Assembly (NCBI GenBank): GCA_018712275.1
Contig: DVHI01000070.1
Location: 1 to 37,804 of the forward strand
Direction: 5' to 3'
DNA length: 37,804 bases
Source of the DNA: Candidatus Coprenecus avistercoris
Lineage (GTDB): Bacteria; Bacteroidota; Bacteroidia; Bacteroidales; UBA932
Positions 1-10,269 of this stretch are shown here, one piece after another. Each line of letters begins with the position of its first letter. The stretch's first letter is position 1. Under the pieces are notes generated by a model, which was not told the DNA's origin, searched no databases, and worked only from the letters and a program-made list of their open reading frames with translations. Position numbers and translations under genes: made by a program.

Positions 1-235
1 CCCTCATAAATTCATCATACGTCTTAGACCTTCCTGCCTTCATGTCTTTCAGTCCTGCATCTATTTTCGCAAGAACTTCCTCTTTGCTGATATACTCCTC
101 CTGCGGTTCCCCCAACGTATGCTGCGGATCAGGATTCTCAAGTAACTTTCCGGCCAACCACTGACGGTTGCGCTCGCTCAGTGAGAGTGACTCAATATAA
201 CGCCACAAACTCTCCATTGATGCTGATACTCTCAT
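1..235 (-). CDS. Antitoxin-like small protein, 3' end cut by the window
   Basis: The minus-strand frame opens at an ATG at 235 and stays open for 78 codons to the window edge, so the C terminus is missing. The protein starts MRVSASMESLWRYIESLSLS. Its visible end reads LKDMKAGRSKTYDEFMR, resembling the tail of small Bacteroidota antitoxins (RelB- or addiction-module-like), where a lysine/glycine-rich turn precedes a short helix. An AT-rich leader with a TAAATTTG box at 262-269 lies just upstream, so it probably starts its own transcript. A toxin gene would be expected beyond position 1 but cannot be seen. The antitoxin reading rests on overall resemblance only; it could be another small DUF protein. 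Confidence 0.55.
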   Translation of the reverse strand, partial: MRVSASMESLWRYIESLSLSERNRQWLAGKLLENPDPQHTLGEPQEEYISKEEVLAKIDAGLKDMKAGRSKTYDEFMR

Positions 236-261
236 ATTTTCTTCTATTTATATGACTTCTG

Positions 262-269
262 CAAATTTA
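262..269 (-). promoter_or_regulatory. Bacteroidota -7 box for the antitoxin-like gene
   Basis: TAAATTTG on the minus strand matches TAnnTTTG. A TTG lies 18 nt upstream, near the usual -33 distance. The box is 26 bases ahead of the ATG at 235. Confidence 0.6.
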
Positions 270-325
270 GCAAAATATCACGCAACACAAAAATACCATG
301 CTGAAATTTCCAGTCAGGCTGCGAG

Positions 326-1699
326 TTATTTCAGCAGTCCGATGACATCCTGCGGCAGCATCACATTCGCAGAATTATCCGTGGGCTCATTTTTGAGGAA
401 AAGCACCGGTACAACCGTATAATCCTTTGTAAAAGGCAGAAGGGCGGCTTTGCGGAGAAGTTCTGCGGCAAGCTGTCTGCCATTCTCCCTAGCCGTCCAT
501 TTACATTCACCTACCAGCAGATACTTCTTATCGACGGACTCTGCCATCACATCGAACTCAATCTGCTCAGGTTTCCCGTGCTCATTGAGGACAGAGCCCC
601 ACCAGCGTCTTGCCCTGCCATAAAGCACTCCTTCCATAATATTTCCTGTCACAGCTTCCCTGCAAAGTTTTTCCCACTGCATACTTACATACTCCTGGAA
701 ACGGGCACACAAAGCCTGCTCTATGGGCAGACGGCGGTCAAGCTCTATAAACGAGCGGTACGGAACCACAAACTGATAGTAGAATGCCATAAACGGATCG
801 GCTATCTTGTAGAGACTTTTCTTTGCATTCTTCTCATCCATCCCGAACGGGACATCCTTTTCTAAAAATCCGAGATCTACAAGTTTCTTCAATGGACGTG
901 ACAGATTAGTTGCAGGCTCACCGCACCGTGATGCAATCTCTGAAAGACGGTTTGCACCGGCTCCGACGTATGACATTATCGTCGAAGTCTTGACGATATC
1001 CTTTACATCGTCCTGGAAAAGTTTCACTGGTTCTTCATAAAGCACACCATTGACAGAAAGTATATTGTGCCACAGAGCATCGTCAAGCGATCTCCTGTTC
1101 TCTCTTAGTTCCCAATAACGCGGCACACCTCCCCATACTGAATATTCTTCAACGGCACTCACCGCATCGAGGCGCAATGCCTCCTGAAGATATGGCAAAC
1201 GTATAGGCGTGAGCCTTATAATCTCATCCGCCCTGCCATAAAGAGGCGCTGAGGAATCGAGAAACAGCCCGTACATCATATTCTGCGATGAGCCGCAAAG
1301 TACCAAATTATACTTCAGCTGCTTTTCATCTACCAGTTTCTGCAGCACTGACGGCAACTCCGGAGATTGTTCCACAATATACGGAAACTCATCCAGACAC
1401 AGGGTGAAACGCCTGTCTGTCCGGTAATTGACCGCACGGAACAGAGACTCCCAATCCGGATATGTCAGTTTGTCGAAATCCGGGAACACCTGCGCAATTA
1501 CTTTAGCCAGCAACAATCTCTGATGCTGCCCTTCAGAACGGTCAGCGAGAAAATAAACATCCCCTTCAGACAACACCCTTTTAATAAGTGTTGACTTACC
1601 CAGTCTTCTGCGGCCATACATCACGACCAATGCAGACCGTTCCCCGGCAAGAGCGGCCTTAAGACGTGCTGTTTCTGCGATTCTGTCGACAAATTCCAT
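326..1699 (-). CDS. DUF234-type AAA ATPase with nuclease-like C-terminal domain
   Basis: This 457-residue protein belongs to the archaeal-type ATPase / DUF234 group found widely in Bacteroidales, whose cellular role is not established. The Walker A loop GRRRLGKST is at residues 29-37, and a Walker B-like strand ending LCLDEFPYI lies near residues 98-106. A winged-helix-like middle (about 240-285, RLSEIASRCGEPATNLSRPL) is followed by a DUF234-like C-terminal part (about 315-440). That part contains FDVMAES and, further on, GECKW, a spacing that resembles the D...ExK core of PD-(D/E)XK nucleases. The ATG at 1699 is preceded by a well-formed promoter, supporting the start. Base composition is more AT-rich than downstream genes, which may indicate accessory DNA. 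ATPase call is firm; DNA cleavage is inference. Confidence 0.85.
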   Translation of the reverse strand: MEFVDRIAETARLKAALAGERSALVVMYGRRRLGKSTLIKRVLSEGDVYFLADRSEGQHQRLLLAKVIAQVFPDFDKLTYPDWESLFRAVNYRTDRRFTLCLDEFPYIVEQSPELPSVLQKLVDEKQLKYNLVLCGSSQNMMYGLFLDSSAPLYGRADEIIRLTPIRLPYLQEALRLDAVSAVEEYSVWGGVPRYWELRENRRSLDDALWHNILSVNGVLYEEPVKLFQDDVKDIVKTSTIMSYVGAGANRLSEIASRCGEPATNLSRPLKKLVDLGFLEKDVPFGMDEKNAKKSLYKIADPFMAFYYQFVVPYRSFIELDRRLPIEQALCARFQEYVSMQWEKLCREAVTGNIMEGVLYGRARRWWGSVLNEHGKPEQIEFDVMAESVDKKYLLVGECKWTARENGRQLAAELLRKAALLPFTKDYTVVPVLFLKNEPTDNSANVMLPQDVIGLLK

Positions 1700-1719
1700 A
1701 TGCTATTTATTATGCACTG

Positions 1720-1749
1720 CAAACATAATGATTCAAATGCATAATACAA
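1720..1749 (-). promoter_or_regulatory. Promoter of the DUF234 ATPase gene
   Basis: On the minus strand TTG (1749-1747) is followed after exactly 19 nt by TATGTTTG (1727-1720), the textbook Bacteroidota -33/-7 arrangement. The -7 box ends 20 bases before the ATG. Confidence 0.75.
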
Positions 1750-1767
1750 AATTTATCTGCATTCTAA

Positions 1768-1798
1768 AAAACTTGTGCCACGATTTTTCACAAGTTTT
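1768..1798. promoter_or_regulatory. 10-bp inverted repeat, probable WYL regulator operator
   Basis: AAAACTTGTG (1768-1777) and CACAAGTTTT (1789-1798) are perfect inverted copies separated by 11 bp, so the arm centres are 21 bp apart, about two helical turns. The right arm ends 3 bp before the -7 box at 1802. Position and spacing fit a dimeric regulator controlling the WYL gene that follows. Confidence 0.6.
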
Positions 1799-1801
1799 CA
1801 C

Positions 1802-1809
1802 TACCTTTG
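1802..1809 (+). promoter_or_regulatory. -7 box of the WYL regulator gene
   Basis: TACCTTTG matches TAnnTTTG. Transcription would begin near 1814, so the in-frame TTG at 1807 lies inside the promoter and cannot be the start codon. No good -33 TTG is found at 19 nt; the operator arms occupy that space. Confidence 0.65.
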
Positions 1810-1830
1810 CACAAAACAAAACGCAATATC

Positions 1831-2754
1831 ATGACTAAAGACCTATTCGACAAGTACATCTGGCTCGTGGACACGATTCACCGCGCGGGCCGCATCACAC
1901 TCAGGGAAATCAATGAGAAATGGGCTATGTCGCCCCTCTACGACGGCGCGGACATCCCGCGCCGTACATTCAACAACTGGAAGGAAGCCATACAGCAGGC
2001 ATTTGACATCAATATCGAGTGCAGGCGGGTCGGCGGCTATCACTACTACATCGAGAACCCGGAAGACCTGGAGAACAGCACTACCCGCTCATGGCTGCTC
2101 AATACTTTCACTGTCAAGAACATCATCAGCGAGAGCAAGGGCATCCGCGACCGCATCCTCCTCGAGAATGTACCTTCCGGACAGAAACACCTCACCCCCA
2201 TCATCGACGCCATGCAGGCAAATAAGTGGCTGGAGATAGTCCACGGCAGTTACTGGTACGACAGACCGGAAACCTACACCGTACAGCCCTGGTGCCTCAA
2301 GCTCTTCAACCAGAGATGGTACGTCTGCGGATACTGCCGTGAGAGGGACGCCATGCGCACATTTGCCCTGGACCGCATCATCGGACTGACTGCCATGAAC
2401 GAGACCTTCGAATATCCCGCAGACTTCGACCCCCAGGGCTACTTCGCCGACTTCTGCGGCATCTCCACTGACAGCAACATCCCCATGACCACCATCCTCA
2501 TCAGAGCCTACGGCCTCCAGGTCCGCTATCTGCGCTCCCTTCCCCTGCACCACAGCCAGAAAGAGGTTGCAACAGATCCAGACGAAGAATGTGCTGTCTT
2601 CGAATACCGGCTCCGGCCCACCTGGGACTTCTACAGCACCATCCTCTCCCGCATGGACCAGCTGGAAGTCATTTCCCCGGCCTCACTCCGGGAGGAGATC
2701 CGCAGCACCGTGCAGAGAATCGCCTCCCGCTATCAGGAGAGTCCCGGCCGTTAA
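1831..2754 (+). CDS. WYL-domain transcriptional regulator
   Basis: The product has 307 residues from the ATG at 1831; an in-frame TTG at 1807 is excluded because it lies in the -7 box. An N-terminal region (about 1-75) with ITLREINEKW and RRTFNNWKEAI looks like a helix-turn-helix DNA-binding part. Residues about 115-205 form a WYL-like domain: LEIVHGSYWYDRPETYTVQPWCLKLFNQRWYV is its strand-rich core (split here as LEIVHGSYWY then VQPWCLKLFNQRWYV). WYL proteins sense small ligands or nucleic acids and control stress, DNA-damage or defence genes, usually as dimers. A perfect inverted repeat directly upstream suggests autoregulation. The stop codon shares the bases TTAA (2751-2754) with the convergent barrel gene. 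The ligand and regulon are unknown. Confidence 0.85.
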   Translation: MTKDLFDKYIWLVDTIHRAGRITLREINEKWAMSPLYDGADIPRRTFNNWKEAIQQAFDINIECRRVGGYHYYIENPEDLENSTTRSWLLNTFTVKNIISESKGIRDRILLENVPSGQKHLTPIIDAMQANKWLEIVHGSYWYDRPETYTVQPWCLKLFNQRWYVCGYCRERDAMRTFALDRIIGLTAMNETFEYPADFDPQGYFADFCGISTDSNIPMTTILIRAYGLQVRYLRSLPLHHSQKEVATDPDEECAVFEYRLRPTWDFYSTILSRMDQLEVISPASLREEIRSTVQRIASRYQESPGR

Positions 2755-3512
2755 ATCGCAATCATCAGCCCGATCTGCAGGCGGGGCGGCTCCATCGGCA
2801 GCTCCGAATGGTCGAAGAGATGGGTGAAGCGGTACTTGCAGTAGAGCGAGAATGCACCCATGCCCACAGCCCCGTAGACGCCTCCCTGCAAAGGCAGGAA
2901 CTTCCCGCCGTCGCGGTAATGGTCCGCCGCCTTCGACTCTCCGGAATAATAGCGGATCTTGTACTGACGGCTGAAGGCCCAGTCCCCGTAGGCCCCTATG
3001 TCGATGAACACAGAAGAGTAACTGCGGGAGAAGAAGAAACGGTTATATATTCCCAGACCTATGTTGTCGGTCTTGAATATCTCGCGGTAGATATTCATTC
3101 CCACCGGATACGGGGCTATTGCTCCTGAGACGGCCAGTCCGTTCCTGGCACGGTAATCATAATGCGTGTACTGGACCGATATTCCGAACGCATAGTGTCT
3201 TGCCGGGCGGTACCACTGCTTGGCTCCGACGGTTATCTCAAAGCTGTTGCCGTACTTGACCGGCATCTGCGGAGTATCCTCATAGCTGCAGCCCTCCACC
3301 GGAAAGCTGAAACCGGCGAACACATCCACGTAACTTCTCTGCCAGTAGCCTCTGCGGTGCCGGTCATCATCGCTTTTGTCATATACTTTCACCGGGGACT
3401 GGAGGCGTATGGTCGTCTTGCCTATCTCAATATCGGCCTGTGCGTAAGAGACACGCGGCAGGATTACCAGCAGGCCGGCCGCAGCGGCTGCAAAAAACAT
3501 AATCTTTCTCAT
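2751..3512 (-). CDS. Outer-membrane beta-barrel protein of the ECF cassette
   Basis: The 253-residue protein starts at the ATG at 3512, where the sequence MRKIMFFAAAAAGLLVILP followed by RVSYAQA is a good signal peptide with a cut after AQA or YAQ; an upstream frame extension overlaps the preceding gene and lacks this logic. After the signal the chain is rich in alternating aromatic and small residues (for example YVDVFAGFSF, FGISVQYTHYDY, GAFSLYCKYRF), as in 8- to 10-strand outer-membrane barrels. It ends IGLMIAI, a hydrophobic end typical of barrels. It is the last gene of a sigma factor - anti-sigma - DUF4252 - barrel run, so it is probably part of an envelope stress or sensing unit. No specific function is recognisable. 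Confidence 0.7.
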   Translation of the reverse strand: MRKIMFFAAAAAGLLVILPRVSYAQADIEIGKTTIRLQSPVKVYDKSDDDRHRRGYWQRSYVDVFAGFSFPVEGCSYEDTPQMPVKYGNSFEITVGAKQWYRPARHYAFGISVQYTHYDYRARNGLAVSGAIAPYPVGMNIYREIFKTDNIGLGIYNRFFFSRSYSSVFIDIGAYGDWAFSRQYKIRYYSGESKAADHYRDGGKFLPLQGGVYGAVGMGAFSLYCKYRFTHLFDHSELPMEPPRLQIGLMIAI

Positions 3513-3531
3513 ATCTTGTTCCTTCTTTAAG

Positions 3532-3987
3532 TTATTTAATCCGTATCTTGTTGCTGAGCAGGGCATCCTGCATATCATCATCGATATCGCCTTTCATATA
3601 CAGCAGGGTCACCGCCTCATCATCGCTCGACAGCGTTATCGCCTCCCGGCAGTGTCCGTCGATATAGGCCGATACCCACCTGCCGGCATTGCTGACCGAG
3701 AAGAGCACCTCATACCGGGCCGTCAGCCGACGCGCATCCTCGAGAAACCTGTCCCTCAGACAATTGCCGTCAGAACCCGAAATGCTGATGATTTTTATCT
3801 CCGTAAGCTTGCGGAGCAGGTCATTGTTGTCCCTCCGCGCCATCTTTTTCAGTATCTGCTCCGGCATGGTGACCGTCACCGCCGACTTCTGATAGGCATA
3901 TTTCTCTATCAGGCTGTCCATCGACTGGGCGCGGGCACACAGCAAGGACACAGCGGCAAGCGCAAGTGTTATCAGTACTCTCTTCAT
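3532..3987 (-). CDS. DUF4252 domain protein
   Basis: This 151-residue exported protein has a signal peptide (MKRVLITLALAAVSLLCARA, cleaved near ARAQ) and then a DUF4252-like body: SMDSLIEKYAYQKSAVTV at the front and a region around residues 90-140 with YEVLFSVSNAGRWVSAYI. DUF4252 proteins are common in Bacteroidota and are often encoded beside ECF sigma factors; their biochemical role is unknown. Here the gene is 2 bases after the probable anti-sigma gene and 19 bases before the barrel gene, so all are almost certainly co-transcribed. The protein probably acts in the periplasm on the same signal path. Family assignment is by recognition of the overall pattern, not by search. Confidence 0.75.
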   Translation of the reverse strand: MKRVLITLALAAVSLLCARAQSMDSLIEKYAYQKSAVTVTMPEQILKKMARRDNNDLLRKLTEIKIISISGSDGNCLRDRFLEDARRLTARYEVLFSVSNAGRWVSAYIDGHCREAITLSSDDEAVTLLYMKGDIDDDMQDALLSNKIRIK

Positions 3988-3989
3988 AT

Positions 3990-4511
3990 CTATTTGATTT
4001 TAAAGTCCAATACCATTCTATCTTCCAGCACGCTCATGGTCGAATCCCGCACCCGGGCTGCCTCCCTCAGGACGTCCATGCTCAGGTCCAATGCCGCCTG
4101 CACATCCCCCAGCCGCGCCAGCTCCCGGTCCACAATCTCCACCGCCAGGGCCTCGTCCGCCACGGAACGGCCGCCTACAGTCAGGCGCAGTCCGGAGGCA
4201 CCGCCCTGGAAACGCCCGCCGTCAAAAACCAGCACTCCGGCGCCAGCCAGCACCGCCGCGGCGGCAGTCACGGACACCACTGTGCGCAGCACCCTCCTGC
4301 GGCGGGACATCCGTCCATCCGCAGCGGCAACTCCCGCAGCAGCCCGCTCCTGAGCGATATACCCGAAAAGCGGCCGGTATTTCTCCAAGTCCGCCGGCAC
4401 CTTCCCCGAAAGGAATCTCCTGCGCAGCCGTTCCTCCTGTTCAAGGGTAGAACTGCCCTCGAGCCAGAGGTCCAGCAATTGTCTCAACTCATTGTCCTTC
4501 ATATTGCTCAT
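3990..4511 (-). CDS. Probable membrane-bound anti-sigma factor
   Basis: The 173-residue product has an N-terminal cytoplasmic helical part (about 1-65, with ELRQLLDLWLEGSSTLEQEE, typical of Bacteroidota anti-sigma starts), a basic stretch RMSRRRRVLR, and one membrane segment at about 75-96 (TVVSVTAAAAVLAGAGVLVF). The remainder would be periplasmic and is rich in Val, Ala and charged residues. It starts 2 bases after the ECF sigma gene, the classical location of a cognate anti-sigma factor. A zinc-binding HxxxCxxC signature is absent, so it would be of the non-ZAS type. The start could also be the second Met (MKDN) nine bases later. Function is inferred from position and topology. Confidence 0.7.
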   Translation of the reverse strand: MSNMKDNELRQLLDLWLEGSSTLEQEERLRRRFLSGKVPADLEKYRPLFGYIAQERAAAGVAAADGRMSRRRRVLRTVVSVTAAAAVLAGAGVLVFDGGRFQGGASGLRLTVGGRSVADEALAVEIVDRELARLGDVQAALDLSMDVLREAARVRDSTMSVLEDRMVLDFKIK

Positions 4512-4513
4512 AA

Positions 4514-5008
4514 TTATTCATTTTCCAACAGATACTGTCTTATCCGCTTCCGCGCCCGGCTCAGCAGCTGCCGGACATTGTCCCCGGCGCATCCTATTAT
4601 CTCCGCTATCTCATCCGTCTCATAACCCAGCACATCCCTGAGAATAAACGCCGAGCGCTGCTGCTCCGGAAGTTCCTGCACGACCGCCCGCACCTGCGCA
4701 ACCCGCTCCCTCATTCCCAAGTGCAGCTCGATATTCTCCCCGCTGTCCTGCCTCCACGCCGCCTCCAGCCCTGATGTCCTGCTGTAACCCGCCGACCTGA
4801 CCGCATCCAGCGCCCTGTTCCGGGCCACCTTCATCAGCCAGGCCCCGGGACAGCTGACATTTTTCCCGCCAGAAGCCGCCTGCAGATAGGCCAGGACTGC
4901 ATCCTGCACTATATCCTCGGCCAAGGCACCGTCTCCGACAATACCCCGCACGAGCACAAGCATGCGTCTGCGGTTTCCCTCTACTGCACTTGTGAATTCC
5001 GAATTCAT
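4514..5008 (-). CDS. ECF RNA polymerase sigma factor
   Basis: The 164-residue protein has the two conserved parts of group IV sigma factors. Region 2 covers about residues 5-75 and includes LAEDIVQDAVLAYLQ and PGAWLMKVARNRALD. Region 4 covers about 105-160 and includes QQRSAFILRDVLGYETDEIA, the turn IIGCAGDNVRQLLSRARKR, and the recognition helix within it. It directs RNA polymerase to a small regulon until bound by the anti-sigma factor encoded next. A candidate ECF-type promoter (5014-5043) ends only five bases before the ATG, suggesting self-activation and possibly a leaderless mRNA. The glycosidase gene on the same strand ends 54 bases upstream, so read-through from it is also possible. 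Confidence 0.93.
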   Translation of the reverse strand: MNSEFTSAVEGNRRRMLVLVRGIVGDGALAEDIVQDAVLAYLQAASGGKNVSCPGAWLMKVARNRALDAVRSAGYSRTSGLEAAWRQDSGENIELHLGMRERVAQVRAVVQELPEQQRSAFILRDVLGYETDEIAEIIGCAGDNVRQLLSRARKRIRQYLLENE

Positions 5009-5013
5009 ACTGT

Positions 5014-5043
5014 ATAGACGGATAACCGCCCCCGAACGTGACA
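5014..5043 (-). promoter_or_regulatory. Candidate ECF-dependent promoter
   Basis: On the minus strand TGTCAC (5043-5038) and CGTCTAT (5020-5014) are separated by 17 nt. The CGTC core is a common ECF -10 element. No TAnnTTTG box is present in this 54-bp gap. Assignment to the adjacent sigma factor is inference. Confidence 0.4.
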
Positions 5044-5062
5044 GATAAAATGAAAAATTCCG

Positions 5063-6967
5063 CTACTTCCTGTAATCCTCATACATCATCAGCAGATGTG
5101 AGGCGCTCCAGCTGAAATGGGAGGCCTGCAGCCGCTCTCCGGTGTGCGTCCCGTAGTTCTCATGGATGGGAGCGTCTCCGGTAAGGCCGTCACAGCGTTC
5201 GAATACCTGACGGGTGTACTCATCGGCCAGATCGCCGTACCCGTAGTTGCGCAGCCCGCGGATGGCCTGATAGGTCTGGTCGAGCCATATAGGACCGCGC
5301 CAGTAGCCGTCCGGAGAGCACTTGGGATTGTCCGCGGCGGCAGTGGGGAAAGGTATGTAAGTTGAAAATTTGGCAGGGTCGGTCAGCAGCCTCAGGGCCT
5401 GGTCCATCTGTTCCTGCGAGGCAATCTCCACCCAGAACGGAGTATAGCCCTCGCAGGCCGGCTCGGCGATAAAGCTGCCGTCCGCAAGTTTCCGGTCGCA
5501 GAAGTACCCGATCTCCGGGTCGAAGAAATACTCAGCCACCTCAGCGCTGTGGTCCGGGGCATCGAAGTCCTCCCCGATAAGCACCGCAAACTTGCGCAGC
5601 AGCCGCGCCTCGAAGGCTAAGTAGGCGTTCAGGTCCACGCTCTCCTGGTCGAGGCTCCAGGCATCCGGGCCGTTGCGCAGCATCCTGGCTTCGTCGAAGC
5701 GTATCGCATTGTCCATCCCGCTCTCCCATCCGGCTGCCTCGAGGGTGCCGTCCGTAGAGCCGAACTCGCACATCCCGTTGCCGTTGTGGTCCCGCTTGGC
5801 GAACCACCATTTATAATAGGCCAGCAGCTTAGGATACATCTCCCTCACGAAGGCGGTGTCCCCTGCGTATGTCAGAATCTCGTCCACAGCCCAGCAGGCG
5901 AGGGGCGGCTTGCTGTCCCGGGCATTGTTCCAGCGGCTGTCGGTATAGATGCAGTCGATGACCATACCGTCCGGCTGCTGATAGTCGAACATCGCCCGGA
6001 TATTGTTCCTGGCCAGTTCCGGAGCGAAGCGGGCCAGAGCCGCCGAGAACCTCCAGCTGTCCCAGGCCCAGAATCCGGTAAAATATGTCACCGAATGGCT
6101 CGGAATCACCCCCTCGTGGAGCAGGTCCCCGCGGGCGGCCCTCCAGTTGGACATCAGCGTCACCACCGACTTGACCGCCACCCGGTCATACTCCTTCGGC
6201 ATATCGTCCCGCAGCACCCGGTTCAGATAGCCCTCCCAGCGGTCCGCAGAAGCCTTCACCGCCGCCTCCGGAGCCGTCAGCAGAGCCCTGGCCTCCCGCA
6301 TCACCCCCTCTACGGCATCCCCCTCATAGATGAAGGACAATGCCACCCGCACCAGTCCGCAGCCCTCCGGAGTCCGGGCCGTATAGTTCCGCCCGTCGCA
6401 CTCGAGAACGGCCTCAGGGCCAAATGTCAGCAGCACCGTCTCTCCCTCCGGAAGCTCCACCGTCACGGTCCGTCCCTCCAGGCTCAGCCGCGCCCGGCCG
6501 TTCCACTCCTCCCCGGTAAATACGAGTCCGCGGTCAGCCCCGCTCTCCACCGTCAGCAGGGCAGTCGAGGCGCTTGCAAAGACCATCCGCTGCTCTATCC
6601 TGCCGGCATCCGAGGATGAGGCCATGTAGACCTCTCCGGGGAAATAAGTAACCGAATCCGGCTGCATCTCCCCCTCATCCCCGGCAAGACGGACCGTCAC
6701 AGCCGACTTCGCCGCCCATCTCCGGTGCTCTATGCTGAAAGGCCCGCAGAACCCGTTGACCCACCGGTCCCGCTGGGGAAGGGTGAATCCCATCCAGGAG
6801 CCGGCATCCGTAAAGCACCCCGCCTTCCTCACCGTCGAGTCCGGAGTAAGGGAAATGTCAATAATATCGGGAAATCCGTATCTCAATGCTCCGTCCCCCT
6901 GCCTTCCGCAGGATACAGCGGCGAGGAGCATGAGCAGCGCCGTAAGTATTTGTCCTGAATATCTCAT
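5063..6967 (-). CDS. GH63-like (MGH1-like) alpha-glycosidase lipoprotein
   Basis: The 634-residue protein starts with a lipoprotein signal (LLMLLAAVSC, lipid-modified Cys about residue 20), so it is likely membrane-anchored in the periplasm or on the cell surface. Residues about 235-630 form an (alpha/alpha)6 barrel: TGFWAWDSWRFSAAL near residue 295-310 carries the likely acid Asp in WDS, WESGMDNAIRFD lies near 420, YWRGPIWLDQTYQAI near 560, and IHENYGTHTGE near 600 carries the likely base Glu. These are the signature blocks of GH63/GH37-type enzymes, which release glucose or mannosyl-linked sugars from alpha-glycans. An N-terminal beta-sandwich (about 25-230) precedes the barrel. It lies 21 bases after the beta-galactosidase gene, so the two are co-transcribed. 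The exact substrate is not predictable. Confidence 0.85.
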   Translation of the reverse strand: MRYSGQILTALLMLLAAVSCGRQGDGALRYGFPDIIDISLTPDSTVRKAGCFTDAGSWMGFTLPQRDRWVNGFCGPFSIEHRRWAAKSAVTVRLAGDEGEMQPDSVTYFPGEVYMASSSDAGRIEQRMVFASASTALLTVESGADRGLVFTGEEWNGRARLSLEGRTVTVELPEGETVLLTFGPEAVLECDGRNYTARTPEGCGLVRVALSFIYEGDAVEGVMREARALLTAPEAAVKASADRWEGYLNRVLRDDMPKEYDRVAVKSVVTLMSNWRAARGDLLHEGVIPSHSVTYFTGFWAWDSWRFSAALARFAPELARNNIRAMFDYQQPDGMVIDCIYTDSRWNNARDSKPPLACWAVDEILTYAGDTAFVREMYPKLLAYYKWWFAKRDHNGNGMCEFGSTDGTLEAAGWESGMDNAIRFDEARMLRNGPDAWSLDQESVDLNAYLAFEARLLRKFAVLIGEDFDAPDHSAEVAEYFFDPEIGYFCDRKLADGSFIAEPACEGYTPFWVEIASQEQMDQALRLLTDPAKFSTYIPFPTAAADNPKCSPDGYWRGPIWLDQTYQAIRGLRNYGYGDLADEYTRQVFERCDGLTGDAPIHENYGTHTGERLQASHFSWSASHLLMMYEDYRK

Positions 6968-6988
6968 AATCTCAACGACTGACTGTAT

Positions 6989-10174
<3,186 letters not shown>

Positions 10175-10190
10175 CTAAATGATATTGAGA

Positions 10191-10198
10191 CAAATTTA
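10191..10198 (-). promoter_or_regulatory. -7 box of the beta-galactosidase operon
   Basis: TAAATTTG on the minus strand, 28 bases ahead of the ATG at 10162. It is back-to-back with the plus-strand box at 10221. Confidence 0.6.
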
Positions 10199-10220
10199 GC
10201 AAGTTTTTATCAAATTTTCT

Positions 10221-10228
10221 TAACTTTG
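10221..10228 (+). promoter_or_regulatory. -7 box of the CoA-transferase gene
   Basis: TAACTTTG matches TAnnTTTG and lies 41 bases before the ATG at 10270. Only 22 bp separate it from the divergent box, so the two promoters' upstream regions overlap. Confidence 0.65.
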
Positions 10229-10269
10229 CGTCCGACTTAATTTGAAGCTAATTACCAATAATCTACAAT

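Noticed and set aside
1807..1830. TTG start for the WYL regulator
   Set aside because: It lies inside the TACCTTTG promoter box, upstream of the expected transcription start.
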